This document shows, one piece after another, positions 11,601-23,077 of a DNA stretch of 64,000 bases. Position 1 is the stretch's first letter. Each line of letters starts with the position of its first letter. The notes under the pieces are model-generated. The model saw only the letters and a program-made list of their open reading frames with translations. It searched no databases and was not told the DNA's origin. Where the stretch lies: contig JAHWDD010000006.1 in assembly GCA_023897205.1 (NCBI GenBank), positions 2,976,001 to 3,040,000 on the forward strand. Reading direction: 5' to 3'. A program made the translations under genes and the position numbers. This stretch comes from Exophiala sp. HKRS030. Taxonomy: Eukaryota; Ascomycota; Eurotiomycetes; Chaetothyriales; Herpotrichiellaceae.

Positions 11601-11881
11601 GTCCGAGCTCCACCGCTGTGGTGAAAGTGGAAGGAATCGTGGGTGTTGTCACCGACAAGACTCAAGACGATGCCGCGAAAAGTGGGCAGGACGAACAAGA
11701 AATTGATGGTTTGAAGCCACGTCCTATGCATACCCCTGATCTCGGCATCGAGTGTAACGATGCGGGAAACTCATCACCAGCTACTGGCAACGAGAACACA
11801 AATGGTCCTACGAAGGAAGGACGTCCAAAGCTGTATGATCGAGGTGATTCCGATTTCAAAACGGCGATGGAGAAGCTGTAG
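8685..11881 (+). CDS. HSL-type alpha/beta hydrolase (lipase/esterase) with long disordered tail
   Basis: Predicted carboxylester hydrolase of the hormone-sensitive-lipase family (alpha/beta hydrolase fold 3), 1046 aa. Exons are 8685-8753 and 8810-11881; the 56-nt intron joins MPITTFGVGAAVTPTVVKTY to an immediately in-frame continuation, so the gene starts upstream of the ATG at 8756. The oxyanion motif HGGA begins at residue 151 and the nucleophile elbow GDSAGGG has Ser220. Candidate acid and His are in GGGEVLRDE and EDLCHVAP. A hydrophilic insert of about 70 residues separates the serine half from the acid/His half. From about residue 480 the protein is Ser/Arg/Glu-rich and low in complexity, so more than half of it is probably disordered. 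Homologues in filamentous fungi share the same N-terminus; the role is probably in neutral-lipid or xenobiotic ester hydrolysis, inferred from family only. Confidence 0.87.
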
Positions 11882-12418
11882 CATATCAGCATGCCGCGGA
11901 GTGGGCGAGGATGGCTCAAATGGTCGGGTTCGCCTACCGACGTCGTCATCAATCAAGGAGATTTGTTGAAGACACTTTCAGGGTTACGGTTGTTGCTGAT
12001 AAGGATCAGAGGTCAGATGGTATAGTCTTCCTGGCCGAGGTATAATCTACAGTTTTCCATGTATATTACTCATAACCACAGACAAATTGGCGATTCAGAC
12101 ATCAATATATGTAGGATGGAAGATATAAGTATATGTATATATGCATAAGCATACCCTCACAAACTACTGAACGAGACCATCCGCCTTGCCCTATCTTAAA
12201 CCTTACACATCGATCTCCATGACCACGAGTATTCTGCTAAGTTGTCCAGCGAGCATCCACACGTCCCTCCCCAGTCGACACGCCCCGCCCATCTTCAACT
12301 TCCCAAGGACCACGCTGCCGAGACGCCGTTGCTACCGACGTCAATACCCCTCTACCGTCCACACAGTCACAACAAGTCCACAACAACCTCCAGAACTCAC
12401 GTAACTTCCAAAACGGGG
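11882..12418. other. intergenic region between convergent genes
   Basis: 3' flanks of the hydrolase (plus) and the glyoxalase-fold gene (minus). AT-rich ATATGTATATATGCATA near 12130-12150 may belong to 3' processing signals. No gene supported. Confidence 0.5.
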
Positions 12419-13460
12419 TCAGAGACTGAACTCCAATCGATTACCGGCATAGTCTCTGGCGAAGAAGCGCTGTGGGTATTCGACGCCTTTGGCACCTAGA
12501 AAACACAGAAATACGTTAGTTCAGGCGACTTCATGGACTTACATTATCGGCATGATCATCATAGTCGACATAATGCCATCTTGGACGGTAGTAACAACCT
12601 GAAGTCAACGAACGACATACCTGAATTCTCCTCTCCAGGCGGATCTGCCGCCGAAGGCGCACTGGCGCCACCAGCTAGATAGTGGTCGTGGATTCGTTTG
12701 CGGAGCTGTATGCCAGGGAAAGAAAGAGGAGGATGTCAGTGAGGACTAAACTTAGGAGACTTTGAGAGGCAGATCAGAGGGAGTTTAGGAGTGATGTAGG
12801 AGACTGTCAAAATGTGGGAGACGTAAAGTGTTGAAGCCAGGGGCTCAGCTTTCAGAGGACCAGCCCCCCCCCCTTTGCCGTAGCCACGCTGACTTCATGG
12901 ATGGAGAAGGTCGAGGATTTCTTTCCTTCGGTCGCAAACGCTGATCCTTCAAGTACATACGGAGTATGATAAAGCCTTGATCCACAGCCTTGCCCAGTTA
13001 CAAGAGGTGACCTTCCGTCTAGTAGATAGTGACCGGCACTGCAAAGCAGGCCAGAGAGTCACAGAAACACAACAACCACGATAGAACACCCACCGAGATA
13101 ACAAGACGAAGAGCACAAGCAAACGAGACAAAACAACCAACTAACCTTGACCAACTCCTCACCACTCGCGAGCCTGAAGCACGGATGTCTCCTGGTGCCA
13201 GCCCACTTACTACTCGCTCCTCCCGCTCCTCCGTCTCCCTCTGCATCGGGCAAATTATCCCGCAACTCCCTACCATCGCCAAAGGCAATATGCACCTGCT
13301 GGCCACTGTCGCCGATGTCGAACCACGCGAGGCTGTCGCGCTGCAGTGCGGGCACCGGGCGTGCCGTCAGACCCAGCGTCGTGCCGTAGAACTCGTTCGC
13401 TTGGGCCAATGTGCCCGAGGGCACGGTGAGGTTGACGTGTGCGAGGGAGAGGATTGACAT
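12419..13460 (-). CDS. glyoxalase/dioxygenase-fold (VOC superfamily) protein
   Basis: Small single-domain vicinal-oxygen-chelate protein, 158 aa. Exons are 13460-13146, 12705-12621 and 12495-12419. The start (MSILSLAHVNLTVPSGTL) is preferred to an upstream in-frame ATG at 13592 because the fold begins there. Exon 1 carries the first beta-alpha-beta unit (HVNLTVP, FYGTTLGL) and VHIAFGD; exon 2 encodes LRKRIHDHYLAGG; exon 3 ends with the family-typical FFARDYAGNRLEFSL. Splicing is supported by phase continuity across both introns. Intron 2 is 125 nt, but intron 1 is 440 nt, unusually long for this window, and contains a run of ten C on the plus strand at 12865-12874. Substrate unknown; the family includes glyoxalase I, fosfomycin resistance proteins and dioxygenases. 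Confidence 0.85.
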
Positions 13461-14736
13461 GCTTGCTTGCCTCTTTTTTTTCTTTTCTGTCGAATGCGAT
13501 GCGATGCGCGATGTTTGCGGGAGCGCGAATGGTGGTGGTGGTGAAAATGAACTATTTGGTAGTCGGGGGTACTTGTTTGCCTCAAACGACAAGCCAAGTC
13601 CGACGTACAGCGAGAGTCGAGTTGGGGTTCTGACTCTCGAGAAAGAAAAGAACGGCTTGAGGAACTGTGGGATTTGCTAGATAAAACGGGATTACCTTAC
13701 ACAAATTCGAGAGTGTCAAGAAATTTGGAAAAAGACGACAGAACAAGAAGATCAATCAGATAGATGCAAAACCCCTCCAATATCTATCTCCGTTCGAGAA
13801 TTCTCGAGCTGGATCGTGAGTCTTACGAATCCATCGTACTTTGATTCATTTACCTAGGCCGCTGAGAATGAGGACGGAGGCCAACCGGCCAGCCGGCGTC
13901 CAACACCGAGCGGCAAGCGGATAGACTGCCCCATTGTCGATCGGTTCGTCGAGCGATGAGGAATATCGGGATCGGGCGAGTGAGAGGGAGAGAGTGTGTG
14001 AGTGCGAAACGACCCCGCATATCGATTTTAGTCATTCACTTCCTTACCAGGTGACATTTTCAGGTGGTCAGTGCCTAAGACAATCGTGAGCATGTGAGAA
14101 GGACGATACTGGCTGATTTTCAGTACGAAGGAAAGTGGCAGAGCACGCAATTCTGGTGGGGGAGGGAGAAATGGCTCTACTCATACGGGTAGATTCAATC
14201 ACTCACTCACTGGCTTCGGGTGGCTTGCAGAGAGAGAGAGACCAGTGTAGTAGTTAATGCATTCCTGCATTGGCAATAATATCGACTCTTAGAGTCTTAA
14301 CTTGTCGTAGTCCGCCATGTGAAACGGTTCATGAGGAACGGAAGCGAATGTCAGGACTCGAGAGAGATTCGAGAAACTATAAGTTGAGACTCAAAAGTAT
14401 CGGGTATGGATGAACATTAGACATATTGACCGTCGCCGACTTCTTGCATTGGCTGCATGCCTTGCCTGTTTGTCGTCCGAGGTGCTGAGTATATCGATTA
14501 TCTACTGGCCGGCTGTTGCGATTATGGTTATGGTGATGGTTATGGTGATGGACATGGAATTTGAATGAGTTCATAATTTATTAGATATTACTTGCAGGGG
14601 ATTTCTGTCAGCATTCTCTATAATGTCATCTCGCACCAAGACTGCTCAACTATCCTAGGGATAATCTTATCATTCAACCAATCTCTCTCCCTGCGACAGC
14701 AGTGGCACCTCGTTCAATCATTATCATCCTCGTCAA
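13461..14736. other. intergenic region
   Basis: No gene supported over 1.28 kb. Contains a GGT-repeat patch (13531-13543) and a 12-bp tandem repeat at 14528-14551. An antisense frame rich in His/Asn over that repeat is an artefact of the repeat. Confidence 0.55.
14528..14551 (+). repeat. 12-bp tandem repeat, two copies
   Basis: TTATGGTGATGG occurs twice in direct succession, preceded by a partial copy (ATTATGG). Short, in gene-free DNA. Confidence 0.7.
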
Positions 14737-17700
14737 TCACATAAAGTCAACCGCTTCGTCAAAATCTCCTTGACCATCATTCGAGTCCAATCGATCGAAT
14801 CTCTCTCTTGCAGACCTTTCCCTCTCTCGATATCTGTTGAGCTTCTCATTTCTCCTGGCTAGCGAAGCACTCCTTGGGGCTGCGTTCACACCTGGATTGG
14901 CACTTGTACTCCCGCTTCCGGAAGCGCGACTGGAGATCTTGACCTTTCCATCCTCGTTCAAGCTAACATCAACACCCATTCTTTCTAGTTCCGCTTTCCC
15001 ACTCGGCCCGTTCGGGACAACATCTCTAGCCTCCAGGCTGCTGACAAGTTTCTGATTCTCGGGATTTGCCTCGAGGAGAAATTTCAAGCACATGACGGCA
15101 TGTTCTTTGATGTATGGGTTACATGCTGAAAAAAAACAAATTGTCAGTGATCATCCATGATTTTGGTCTACGGAAAATAATGAACGGTTGTCCTCACCGT
15201 CATATTGCGTGCAGCTCAATATCGTTTCGACCCCACCGTATTCGCGGATCTGGTTTTGAACTGTTGGTGATTTCCAAACCAGACTTGAAAGAACAAGTAC
15301 AATGAGTTTCTTGAGATTGCGCCATTCAAAGTCTGCAGGTTCTTCCGTCACTGCTGGTGGCGGCGACGAACTTGTTTGTCCGGCGGTTTGAGTTGCGGAG
15401 TTTTGTTCTTGTATCTTTGCAGAATCATTTACAGTCGCATCATAAGGCCGTTCGACTGCAACTGGTGCAGAAGAAGACTGAGCTACTTGATCCGGCACAG
15501 CTGCGGAATCATTCTTTGTAGCTTTTGCAGCAGGGATGGTTTGCGTAAGTGGAACCTTGGCAATACTAGCATCAAGCTCCTTGATCAGTGTGACGAGATC
15601 ATAGACAATCTCCCATTGCACCAGGAGACGTTTCCAGTCGTTGTTCTCTGTGAGCACAGCGAAGAATTCGAGAAACTGGTAAACTCCCTCGTAGACACGT
15701 TCCATATCCCATAAATTGAGTGGGAAGTCTTCTGCCAAGGCAAGTCCAGCACGAATTTGTCCTTGAAGATAGATGAGTGCACAAGTTTCAGGGATAATAT
15801 TTCCACGGAAGACGATGAAAATGTATCGGACTGTCAACACATCCACCCTACTCAAAGGAGATGGGATGCGGGTCTTTTGCACAGACTGGTTGTTTTCCTG
15901 GACCACCGCTGCAGGGCTATACTTGGAGCGAAAAATATGTGTAAGAATTTTGATGACCACGGCCTGAGCTGGAGAGATGATATCTTTTGGTTGACCGAAA
16001 TCAGCATAAGCGTGTGACATGAGACCATTTTTGAGGATGGATTCCATAATTTGAACCATCATCTTGAAATAAAATTCATCATCCGGTAGATCCCACGCGG
16101 CAATGAAGATGAGCAGTTCTCGTAAGACATTACGACCGGCCTCTTGAGCGAGAAGAATGTGGCATCGAACGGCTTGCATGTTCTTGAGACCTTGGCGAGC
16201 AGCATCTTTGGAACCAAAATTGTCAACGATACCTGCTTGAATGATCATAGGCAAAGCCTCAATTTCAGTCGGACCCAGGACAAGAGGTACATCCGTAAGA
16301 AGTCCTCTCTCTTGATCCGTTGATCGTCCATAGTCATCCTCATCTTCATCGTCCTCGTCTATACTTTCTTCGTCGGCACTATCAACCAAGTCGTCCTCGT
16401 CGAAATTCTGGATGGGATTTCCGTCCTCATCAAGTTGAATTTGGATACCATCTGAATATCCTTGAGATTCATGTAGACGTGCCATGAGTTCATCCTTTGC
16501 TTCTTGGAGTGTTGCAGCAGCAGACTGCGCAGTTCTTGGCATGGTCAAATCCTCATCTGTTAGAGCTTGGTTGGTGTTGACATCACCATACGAGTTGAAA
16601 TCTGGGAGATTATTCCACTGTGTGGTCCTGGCCTGTCCATTTGAGCTCGCACTTGCAGCGACAGGGACTTCTCGAGTATTTTCAACTGCCTGAGTGGAGG
16701 ATTGGCCAGGACTAGCAGACCCAAGTCCCATGTCAGCAATGCGCGCACGAAGCTCGGCACCGACTTTCAACAACATATCAGGATTATTGTCAAGTTGATC
16801 AGAAGTCAGACCTGAAGTGGCCTCAAGATCCTTCCTAATCTTGTCCATGAGAAGCTTGGCAGCCTCTCTTGTCTCCGGGTCCGGGTTCTTGTTGGTGCTC
16901 ATCAGATCGAACAATGCATGAACGTCATCAATGTTGTAACCCAGTTCCCCATTCTTGATCATCTCAGCACCTTCCTGTGGCAGGTTCTCCACGGTAGCTC
17001 TGATTCTCTGTTCTTGTTCTATACGTTTCTGTTCATCAACCTCAATCTCGGGCTCGTCAACCCCGACAAGGTCTTGCTCCTCGTTCTCCGCCACTTGAGA
17101 CTGTCCGAAGAGATCCAGCCACAACACTAATTTCCTCTGCTCATTATGCATAATGAAATTGTGTAGGAATTGGAGACAAGTAATCAGCAGTCGTTTGTAG
17201 AGATTGACCACCTTTTGCCAGCGCTCCTCACTGCGAGGATTCGCATCAGGACCATCAAATCCTCTTGCGGTGACTTTGACACAGACATCGATAAGTTTGA
17301 GGATTTGCTGATCAAAGCCTTTCTCAGATGCAAGGTTCTGTGCCTTCTTCGTCGTTGCAAGAAGGTTACGTGCGATAGTGCAGAGATCGTTCAGACGTTC
17401 AATGTCTTTGACGAGCGAGAGGTAATGGGAAGCGATGAGTTCAGAAGAACTGTTATTGATGTTATTGGCGTTGGTAGGATTGCCGTTAGCACCAGCATTG
17501 GCATTGTTATTGACATTGTTGCCATTATTGTCGACAGCCGTGACAACGGCAGGGTTCTTCCACGAGAAGGACTGCTGCTCGAGTGCCGGGATTGCAAAAG
17601 TCAAGACTTTGGCCAGACCCTCCCAGATTTTCGGGTTGAAGCCCAATGCGGACCGGACGTCACTCTCTTGGTGGGATTTGTACAGGATCTGCTTGCCGCA

Positions 17701-17808
17701 GACGAGGAGGTGTTCTAGCCTTTTGTCATCGATGATGCGGCCTCGGAACTCGTAGTGGGATTGAGTGCCTAGTAGGACCATCTGAAGGAGGATGGTTGCG
17801 GCCGCCAT
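14737..17808 (-). CDS. CTR86: ataxin-10 / Ctr86 homologue
   Basis: Armadillo-like helical protein with a C-terminal ataxin-10 domain, 999 aa. Exons are 17808-15198 and 15125-14737 with a 72-nt intron (GTGAGG...TTTTCAG); the join produces SCTQYDACNPYIKEHAV, the hallmark of the domain (cys, Asp, Asn-Pro-x-Ile-x-Glu), followed by LKFLLEANPENQKLV. The body is helical with an Asn-rich low-complexity patch near residues 93-118 and an acidic run (DDLVDSADEESIDEDDEDED) around residue 480. The yeast homologue Ctr86 and human ATXN10 are cytosolic scaffold-like proteins; molecular role in filamentous fungi is unclear. A TATAAAAA box lies 76 bp upstream of the ATG. The frame stays open for 26 codons upstream of this ATG to a TAA, without another ATG. 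Confidence 0.85.
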
Positions 17809-18625
17809 GATGACGGTGAAGAACTTGAAGCCGACGGTCGAGGACCAGAAGAGAAGATTCGAAGCATAGTCGACAGAAACGGGTTTTTATAATTCAAATC
17901 CAATGGCTGGCAGCATTGAGTGCGTTGTGTGAGTTTACACGACCGACTCTCATAAGTCGAACCAAAGAATTTATCTCCGCAGATGCGGGTGACTCTGAGT
18001 TTGGCCCTCGGCTGACTTGCCTTGACAGCTGGGGAACCTTTTCGGATTTCTGCAAGGCACAAATCGTGTTCGACCGAATGAATGAATCAACACCAAGGCT
18101 CTTCAGCCAATTGCTCACTGCAGATCGGACGGTGGCCAGTGCAGGCCAATCACCATCTAGGATCATTGTTCAGTCGATGTGGTTTAATGCAGTTTTATCA
18201 ATCTACACAATTCTTGCATACTTTTCCGACGTTCGATCTCACCGTGCTCACCGACAATCCTCATCGACATTATCCTAGACATGCTCTATGTCAAAAGGTT
18301 CCAACAGCGACGTTCAGGCTCCCGAGCGTGCGTGGGTATAGGATGCCACAAACCATTCGGTTGACATTGAAAACCGCAGTGTCTTCCTTGCCAGATCTTT
18401 ACCACCCGTCTAGTGCGCCAGGTAAATGGAACCGCGATGTATAATCCAGCTCTTGCAAAGGATTCCCAAAGGTCAAGATTTTTATCGTACCATTATGTAC
18501 ATTCTTGCCTCAAGTTGCGTATGCGGGTCAAGACCTCTAGGCCAACGCCGATGACGCATCGTCCTGCGATCAATTCATTTTGCTACTCCTTGGATTTCAA
18601 GTCATTCTTGCAGCCATCATTTCAT
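17809..18625. other. intergenic region
   Basis: Promoter of the ataxin-10 homologue and 3' flank of the carrier gene. No gene seen. Confidence 0.5.
17884..17891 (-). promoter_or_regulatory. TATA box of the ataxin-10 homologue gene
   Basis: TATAAAAA on the minus strand, 76 bp upstream of the start codon, implies a leader of about 40-50 nt. Position-based assignment. Confidence 0.5.
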
Positions 18626-19691
18626 TCATGACGTGATCAATTTCAGATAATCGGCAACAATCAAGGTGATCATTCTGATTCAAAGTCAGCATTGCAGTGT
18701 CGGCAGGGGAGGATCACAAGACTTACGCATGAGGAGCGATTCTAACATAGTAAGTACCAAAGCCACGATAGAATCTCAACCAACCTTCATCACGGACAAC
18801 TTTCTTGGCGCAGTCGAAGAAGCCGGCATATGGAAGCTTGCCGTCAGGACCCTTCTGCTGTTTCTGCAATCGGGTCTTGACGAAGTCGAAGGGCAAGCTG
18901 AAGAAGGAGGCAAAGAATCCAGCGATGGCGGAAGCACCAAATCTGTTTGCGCTCTCTGAGAGTTGAGGTGCATGAGCTTTCAATTGAGCCTTGGATTCAG
19001 CAAAGAAAGTAAGTTGACCAAAATTGAGGGCCATGGCACGGATGACTGTTGGGTATGCACCAGCCCATAGAGCACCAATTCCTTCAGTTTGGGCAATTCG
19101 TTTCAAGGCATCAAACACGGAGCGATAATTGGCTCGTTGTTCCTTGGGTTTCAAACCATCAGACTGCATTCTGATGAGGGCCAAATCGGCCGGGTTTCCA
19201 ACCATGGCGGCCAGACCACCAGCAGTAAGACCGGCTGCACCTCTTTCGAGGAATCCTATGCTCGTACCATTTTTCTCGGCTCTGGCTTGTAGAGCGTTTG
19301 AGAAGGTATCGAAGAAGCCCAATCTTGCAGTGGTATAGACAGCTTGTCTCAAAAGACCGGCCGAGAGGCCAGTGTAAAGATCCAAGACTTTGCCTTGCGC
19401 GATGATATCTCTTGTGATGCCCAAAGCCGATGGTTTGGGTCCAGTCTTGACACCCTCGCCTGCCAATTGTAGGCGCACCTTGACCATGTCTATGGGCTGA
19501 ATGCAGGCCGTTGCGAACATGCCTGCCAGACCTCCGTTGACGAAAGGTAAGGCGGCTCGCACGATGGGAAAATGGAGGAAGTCATTCTTGGCCTGTATGG
19601 GGTTGTTCACTGCCTCGCTCGTTGCGTTTTCGACCTTGGTCGCAGCGCTGCGGGCGCCTTCCTTGATGCGATTGGCAGTGCTACCAGACAT
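18626..19691 (-). CDS. mitochondrial carrier, 2-oxoglutarate/malate type
   Basis: Inner-membrane solute exchanger of the SLC25 family, 337 aa. Exons are 19691-18727 and 18674-18626; the 52-nt intron (GTAAGT...ATCAG) adds the C-terminal helix end MITLIVADYLKLITS that the unspliced frame lacks. Three repeats each carry the PX[DE]XX[KR] signature: QPIDMVKVRLQ, NPADLALIRMQ and LPFDFVKTRLQ. The contact residues in repeat 2 (GNPADLALIRMQSDG) and the RAALPFVNGGLAGM start are those of the oxoglutarate/malate (and dicarboxylate) carrier subgroup. A hydrophilic N-terminal extension of about 45 residues precedes the first helix. The exact substrate is inferred from subgroup likeness. Confidence 0.9.
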
Positions 19692-22600
19692 GGCGTAAAG
19701 AGGGGGAGAGATTCTATTGTCCTAGAGCGGATACAGGCGCCGATGTGCCGCGTGAGGGTATCTAAGTACAGGTTTCCCGTTAGTGCGATGCTCCTTGGAG
19801 GCTTGGGGTATTTGCGGGGTAAAGACCTAGTTCGGTAGGCGAGCAGATGGCCCAGGGAAAAGGTTGAACAGAGACGGTGAAGAGACTCGCGAGAAGGACT
19901 TACCTCGCGGCAACAATCTATATATGTTGTTGAATGTTGTTCAATCTGAGTTGGTAAGATGGGAGGAGTGGGAGGGGAAGTTTGTTCCACTGAAGCGGGC
20001 AGAAGCAACGGCGGCAGTGGTGGTGGTGGTTGTGCTGATGATCGGCGGAGGAAAGTTGACCCACAAATGGGATGGGTGTAGGTGTGACGTTGGTAGGACT
20101 GGAGGTTGTTGGCAACGATACCTATACTTGGTTCTGATTGCTATTGCTTCTAAGGATACTAGAGGTGAGGTGAGGTGAGTGGAGAGGAGATTCGAGCAGG
20201 TGGGATAACAATTCAAGATATTTAGGGAAGAGGAAGAGTTATTAGAGAACGAGAAGAGGAAAGAGTCGGTGGAAGGAAGGTGGTTAATACGCAAGCCAAC
20301 TCGGCAGCTTGGACGTCGTGAGTGGATGGAGCGAAGGGTCTTCCCAGGATTTAAGATTCGAGAAGGCCGAGTGTTTGGTGATGTACGAATATGCACAACC
20401 CAGGTCAAGGTTTCAAGAAAACCCTCCGTGCTATCGGAAGAAGATTGGGTCGAAGACTCGAAGACTCGAGGAGTCGAGGGTGGCTGTGGGTGGCACAGGT
20501 GGATGCATACGAGGAGAAGGGCAAACGCGGGAAATGCTGGACATGTAACAGGGAAAAAGGGAATGGTGAGGAAGGGTCAGAATGCTGATCGGAATCATGT
20601 GTGATGGACACAGATGGAGTACGGAGTAGGTAAGTACTAGGTAACTAGTAAACTACCTAGGTGAATAGGTAGAAGGCACCTAGGCACTGTAGGTCTTGTG
20701 GTTCGAATTGGATGCACGAGGATTGGACGAGATGAATGTCAGCTTCTGGCTTGCCTTGGGCCCTCACAAGGAACCGTCCTGGCTGTGTTTCTAGGAGAAT
20801 CTGGAGGTACAGTGAGGGAAGGAGGAGGTGCCTACTAGTTAGTCTAGCTGTTAGTGTAACTAGTAACTAGTAGCCAGATGCGGGGAAAAGAGTCTCCGTA
20901 AAGACAATACTTGTAGGTGCTTGTGAGGTGCCCCGTGTGGCCCATGTGAACTTGTCCACGCTGGGTGCATCGCTTGCTTTGTTGACTGAAGGTCTGACGT
21001 AGTGCCATGACCCCAAGTGTGACACCCTTGAAACCTCTCCGACCCACGGTAATTGCTAACCATCTGATTAGCTAGTTAGGTGGTAGTAGATAACATACAT
21101 ACCCACCAATAATAATAACACCACCAACAAAAGGTCTAGAGGGTTTTCTAGGTATCAACTAGTACTTCGTCATGAACCTCACGCTCAAAACAAACACATG
21201 CTTTGTGACCTTGCACCTACCCCAGTAAGTGCCTCCCTAGGTAGGCACCAGAGTCCATGTCCATGAATCTCACCAAAACACGCTTTCGTCGTGTTGACAA
21301 AACCGTGGTTCCTGTTGAGAACAATACTGGGTCCCCTCTCCTGCCTCTCAACGGGTGCTAACTCACTAACAACAAGGATCACTAACCGCATTCGTCCACT
21401 AACAGCTGTAGGGCCACTCTCCCACTCCCTCTCCCTCTCCTTCCCCACTACTAACCGCCTCATTCCTTTATCGTCGATAGCGAAAAGTCGATCATTGCAA
21501 ATCGGCGTCTCCAAGGTCCGAGGCTGGTCGGGCAAAAAATCCATCGTTTGTTTAACAGACACCTGCGCGGCCTGGCTGACTTGGTTCGTGAATTGGAGCG
21601 GGTAGACTCGGATCGTGTTGGGCCTTTAGTCGATCCGAATGCGAGCCCGAAGAGGGGAGGGACGGGGAGTATTGGTGGGGACGGAGTATGTACAGACAGT
21701 AGCCCGTCCGTGGGTAGGGACGTATCATCTCAGGGTCTCCATCGGCGAGGCTCCGGCGTCTGTGTAGTCGAGGCTGTGTTTTAGTGTTGATGGGTGGGTT
21801 CGTTGAGATCTGGATGGAATGTCTCCGTAGCTTCGTACAGACGGAGAACAGTAGGTACAGAGGTACCTAGCTTGGCTAGCAAATTGGCGTGCATTGTGTG
21901 TACTCCGGAGTAGGATGTACCTTCGCCTGTAGGCTTTATTAGATGAGAGGCACCTAGGTTTGTACGATTTGCCCCCACAGTGCGCCGACTAAAAGTTTAG
22001 AGAACCAATGCCTATGGCCGGCGGAAACACTTACAGCTCCTTAGCCAGTCAATTAATCGCGCAATTCGCCAACTACGGAGTAGATTACTCCTTGGACTAC
22101 GATCAGACAGAGGAATGAGTGTCATTAGACTAGCAATCAATCGCCTGTGGACTTTTCAAGAGAAGAATCACAGATGCATTCTGGATGGTTGATAGTTATT
22201 GGTACTTGCTAATAGCAGCAAGGCTGCCCATGCCTTATCGATTAAGTTGCCTATCACGGAGCCTTGGGTTCTTGGTTCTTCAAAGATTCTCCAATCAGGA
22301 AATCTGGGGAAGTCCCCCTTAGACCGAAAAAGGCGAGAGCGATATCCTGCAAAATGGCAAATCTCGACCGGACTTTGCTTTCTCCTTGGTTTGGTGATTA
22401 TTTGCTCGCACGCACTACTCCATAGACGCATTGTTTGTTTTGGAGTCCGGATTCATCCTTTCCTCGCATCCTCTCACATTGAGGCTTGACAAACCCACCG
22501 GTCAGCGCCTCAGCGCACCGGACTGTCTTGATCGCGGAATCGTTTGCATCAACGCGCTAGTGGCACGTCATGAGTCTTCGCTAACAAACGACTAACTAGC

Positions 22601-23077
22601 CCCCGTGGCCCCCTAGGACCTATGAGCTTCCGGGTTCGGGCAGTGATCGAGGTCCGCTTGCTCAAGGCTTGGCCTGGACTTCCCACCCAACTCTACTTGC
22701 CTAGGCATCTTTGAACCCCTAGTCGGTGCCTAGTGCCCCTACACCTTTCCCGCCGTGAAGTCGCCGCGCACAGCTCAGCGTAGGTTTTTTTCTCCGAAGG
22801 CCCGCCGACAAGCCGAGCGGATTTTCCGTCCCACAACGTCCAAGCCCATCTGGCTGCCGAACATGTGCTCCGAACATGCTCCATTCACCAGCAAATCATA
22901 CCCGGGCACCTTTCCGAACCCAATTGGTATGGATACCAACTACGCATGATGATGTTCTAAGGAGTAGTAAGAGCGTCACTTTCCGAACCACATGGGTGTT
23001 ATTGATTCAAACCAGCCAATCTCATCCCGGATTGCCATGGCCGCTTCCTGCTCGAAATCTATACTAACCACTCTTGA
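19692..23077. other. 3.4-kb gene-free region with CCTAGG and TACGGAGTA motifs
   Basis: No coding region with family support or plausible splicing was found. The 5' flank of the carrier gene (19.7-20.3 kb) is purine-rich. From about 20.6 to 22.8 kb the sequence is sprinkled with CCTAGG/GGCACCTAGG units, ACTAGT sites and TACGGAGTA-like palindromes, typical of decayed intergenic repeats in Pezizomycotina. Confidence 0.6.
20620..22740. repeat. dispersed short motif family GGCACCTAGG / TACGGAGTA
   Basis: Units such as AGGCACCTAGG (near 20684 and 21948), CCTAGGTAGGCACC (near 21236), TGCCTAGGCA (near 22699) and GTGCCTAGTG (near 22727) occur on both strands. They are mixed with ACGGAGTA palindromes near 20622, 21682 and 22074. 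No open reading frame or terminal repeat accompanies them. Confidence 0.5.

Noticed and set aside
12186..12499. Short overlapping plus-strand frames
   Set aside because: They overlap the last exon and 3' flank of the minus-strand VOC gene and show low-complexity Thr/Pro/His composition.
19941..20408. 155-codon minus-strand frame upstream of the carrier gene
   Set aside because: Poly-Ser/Thr composition from GGT-type repeats, no domain and no conserved start; best read as promoter or leader.
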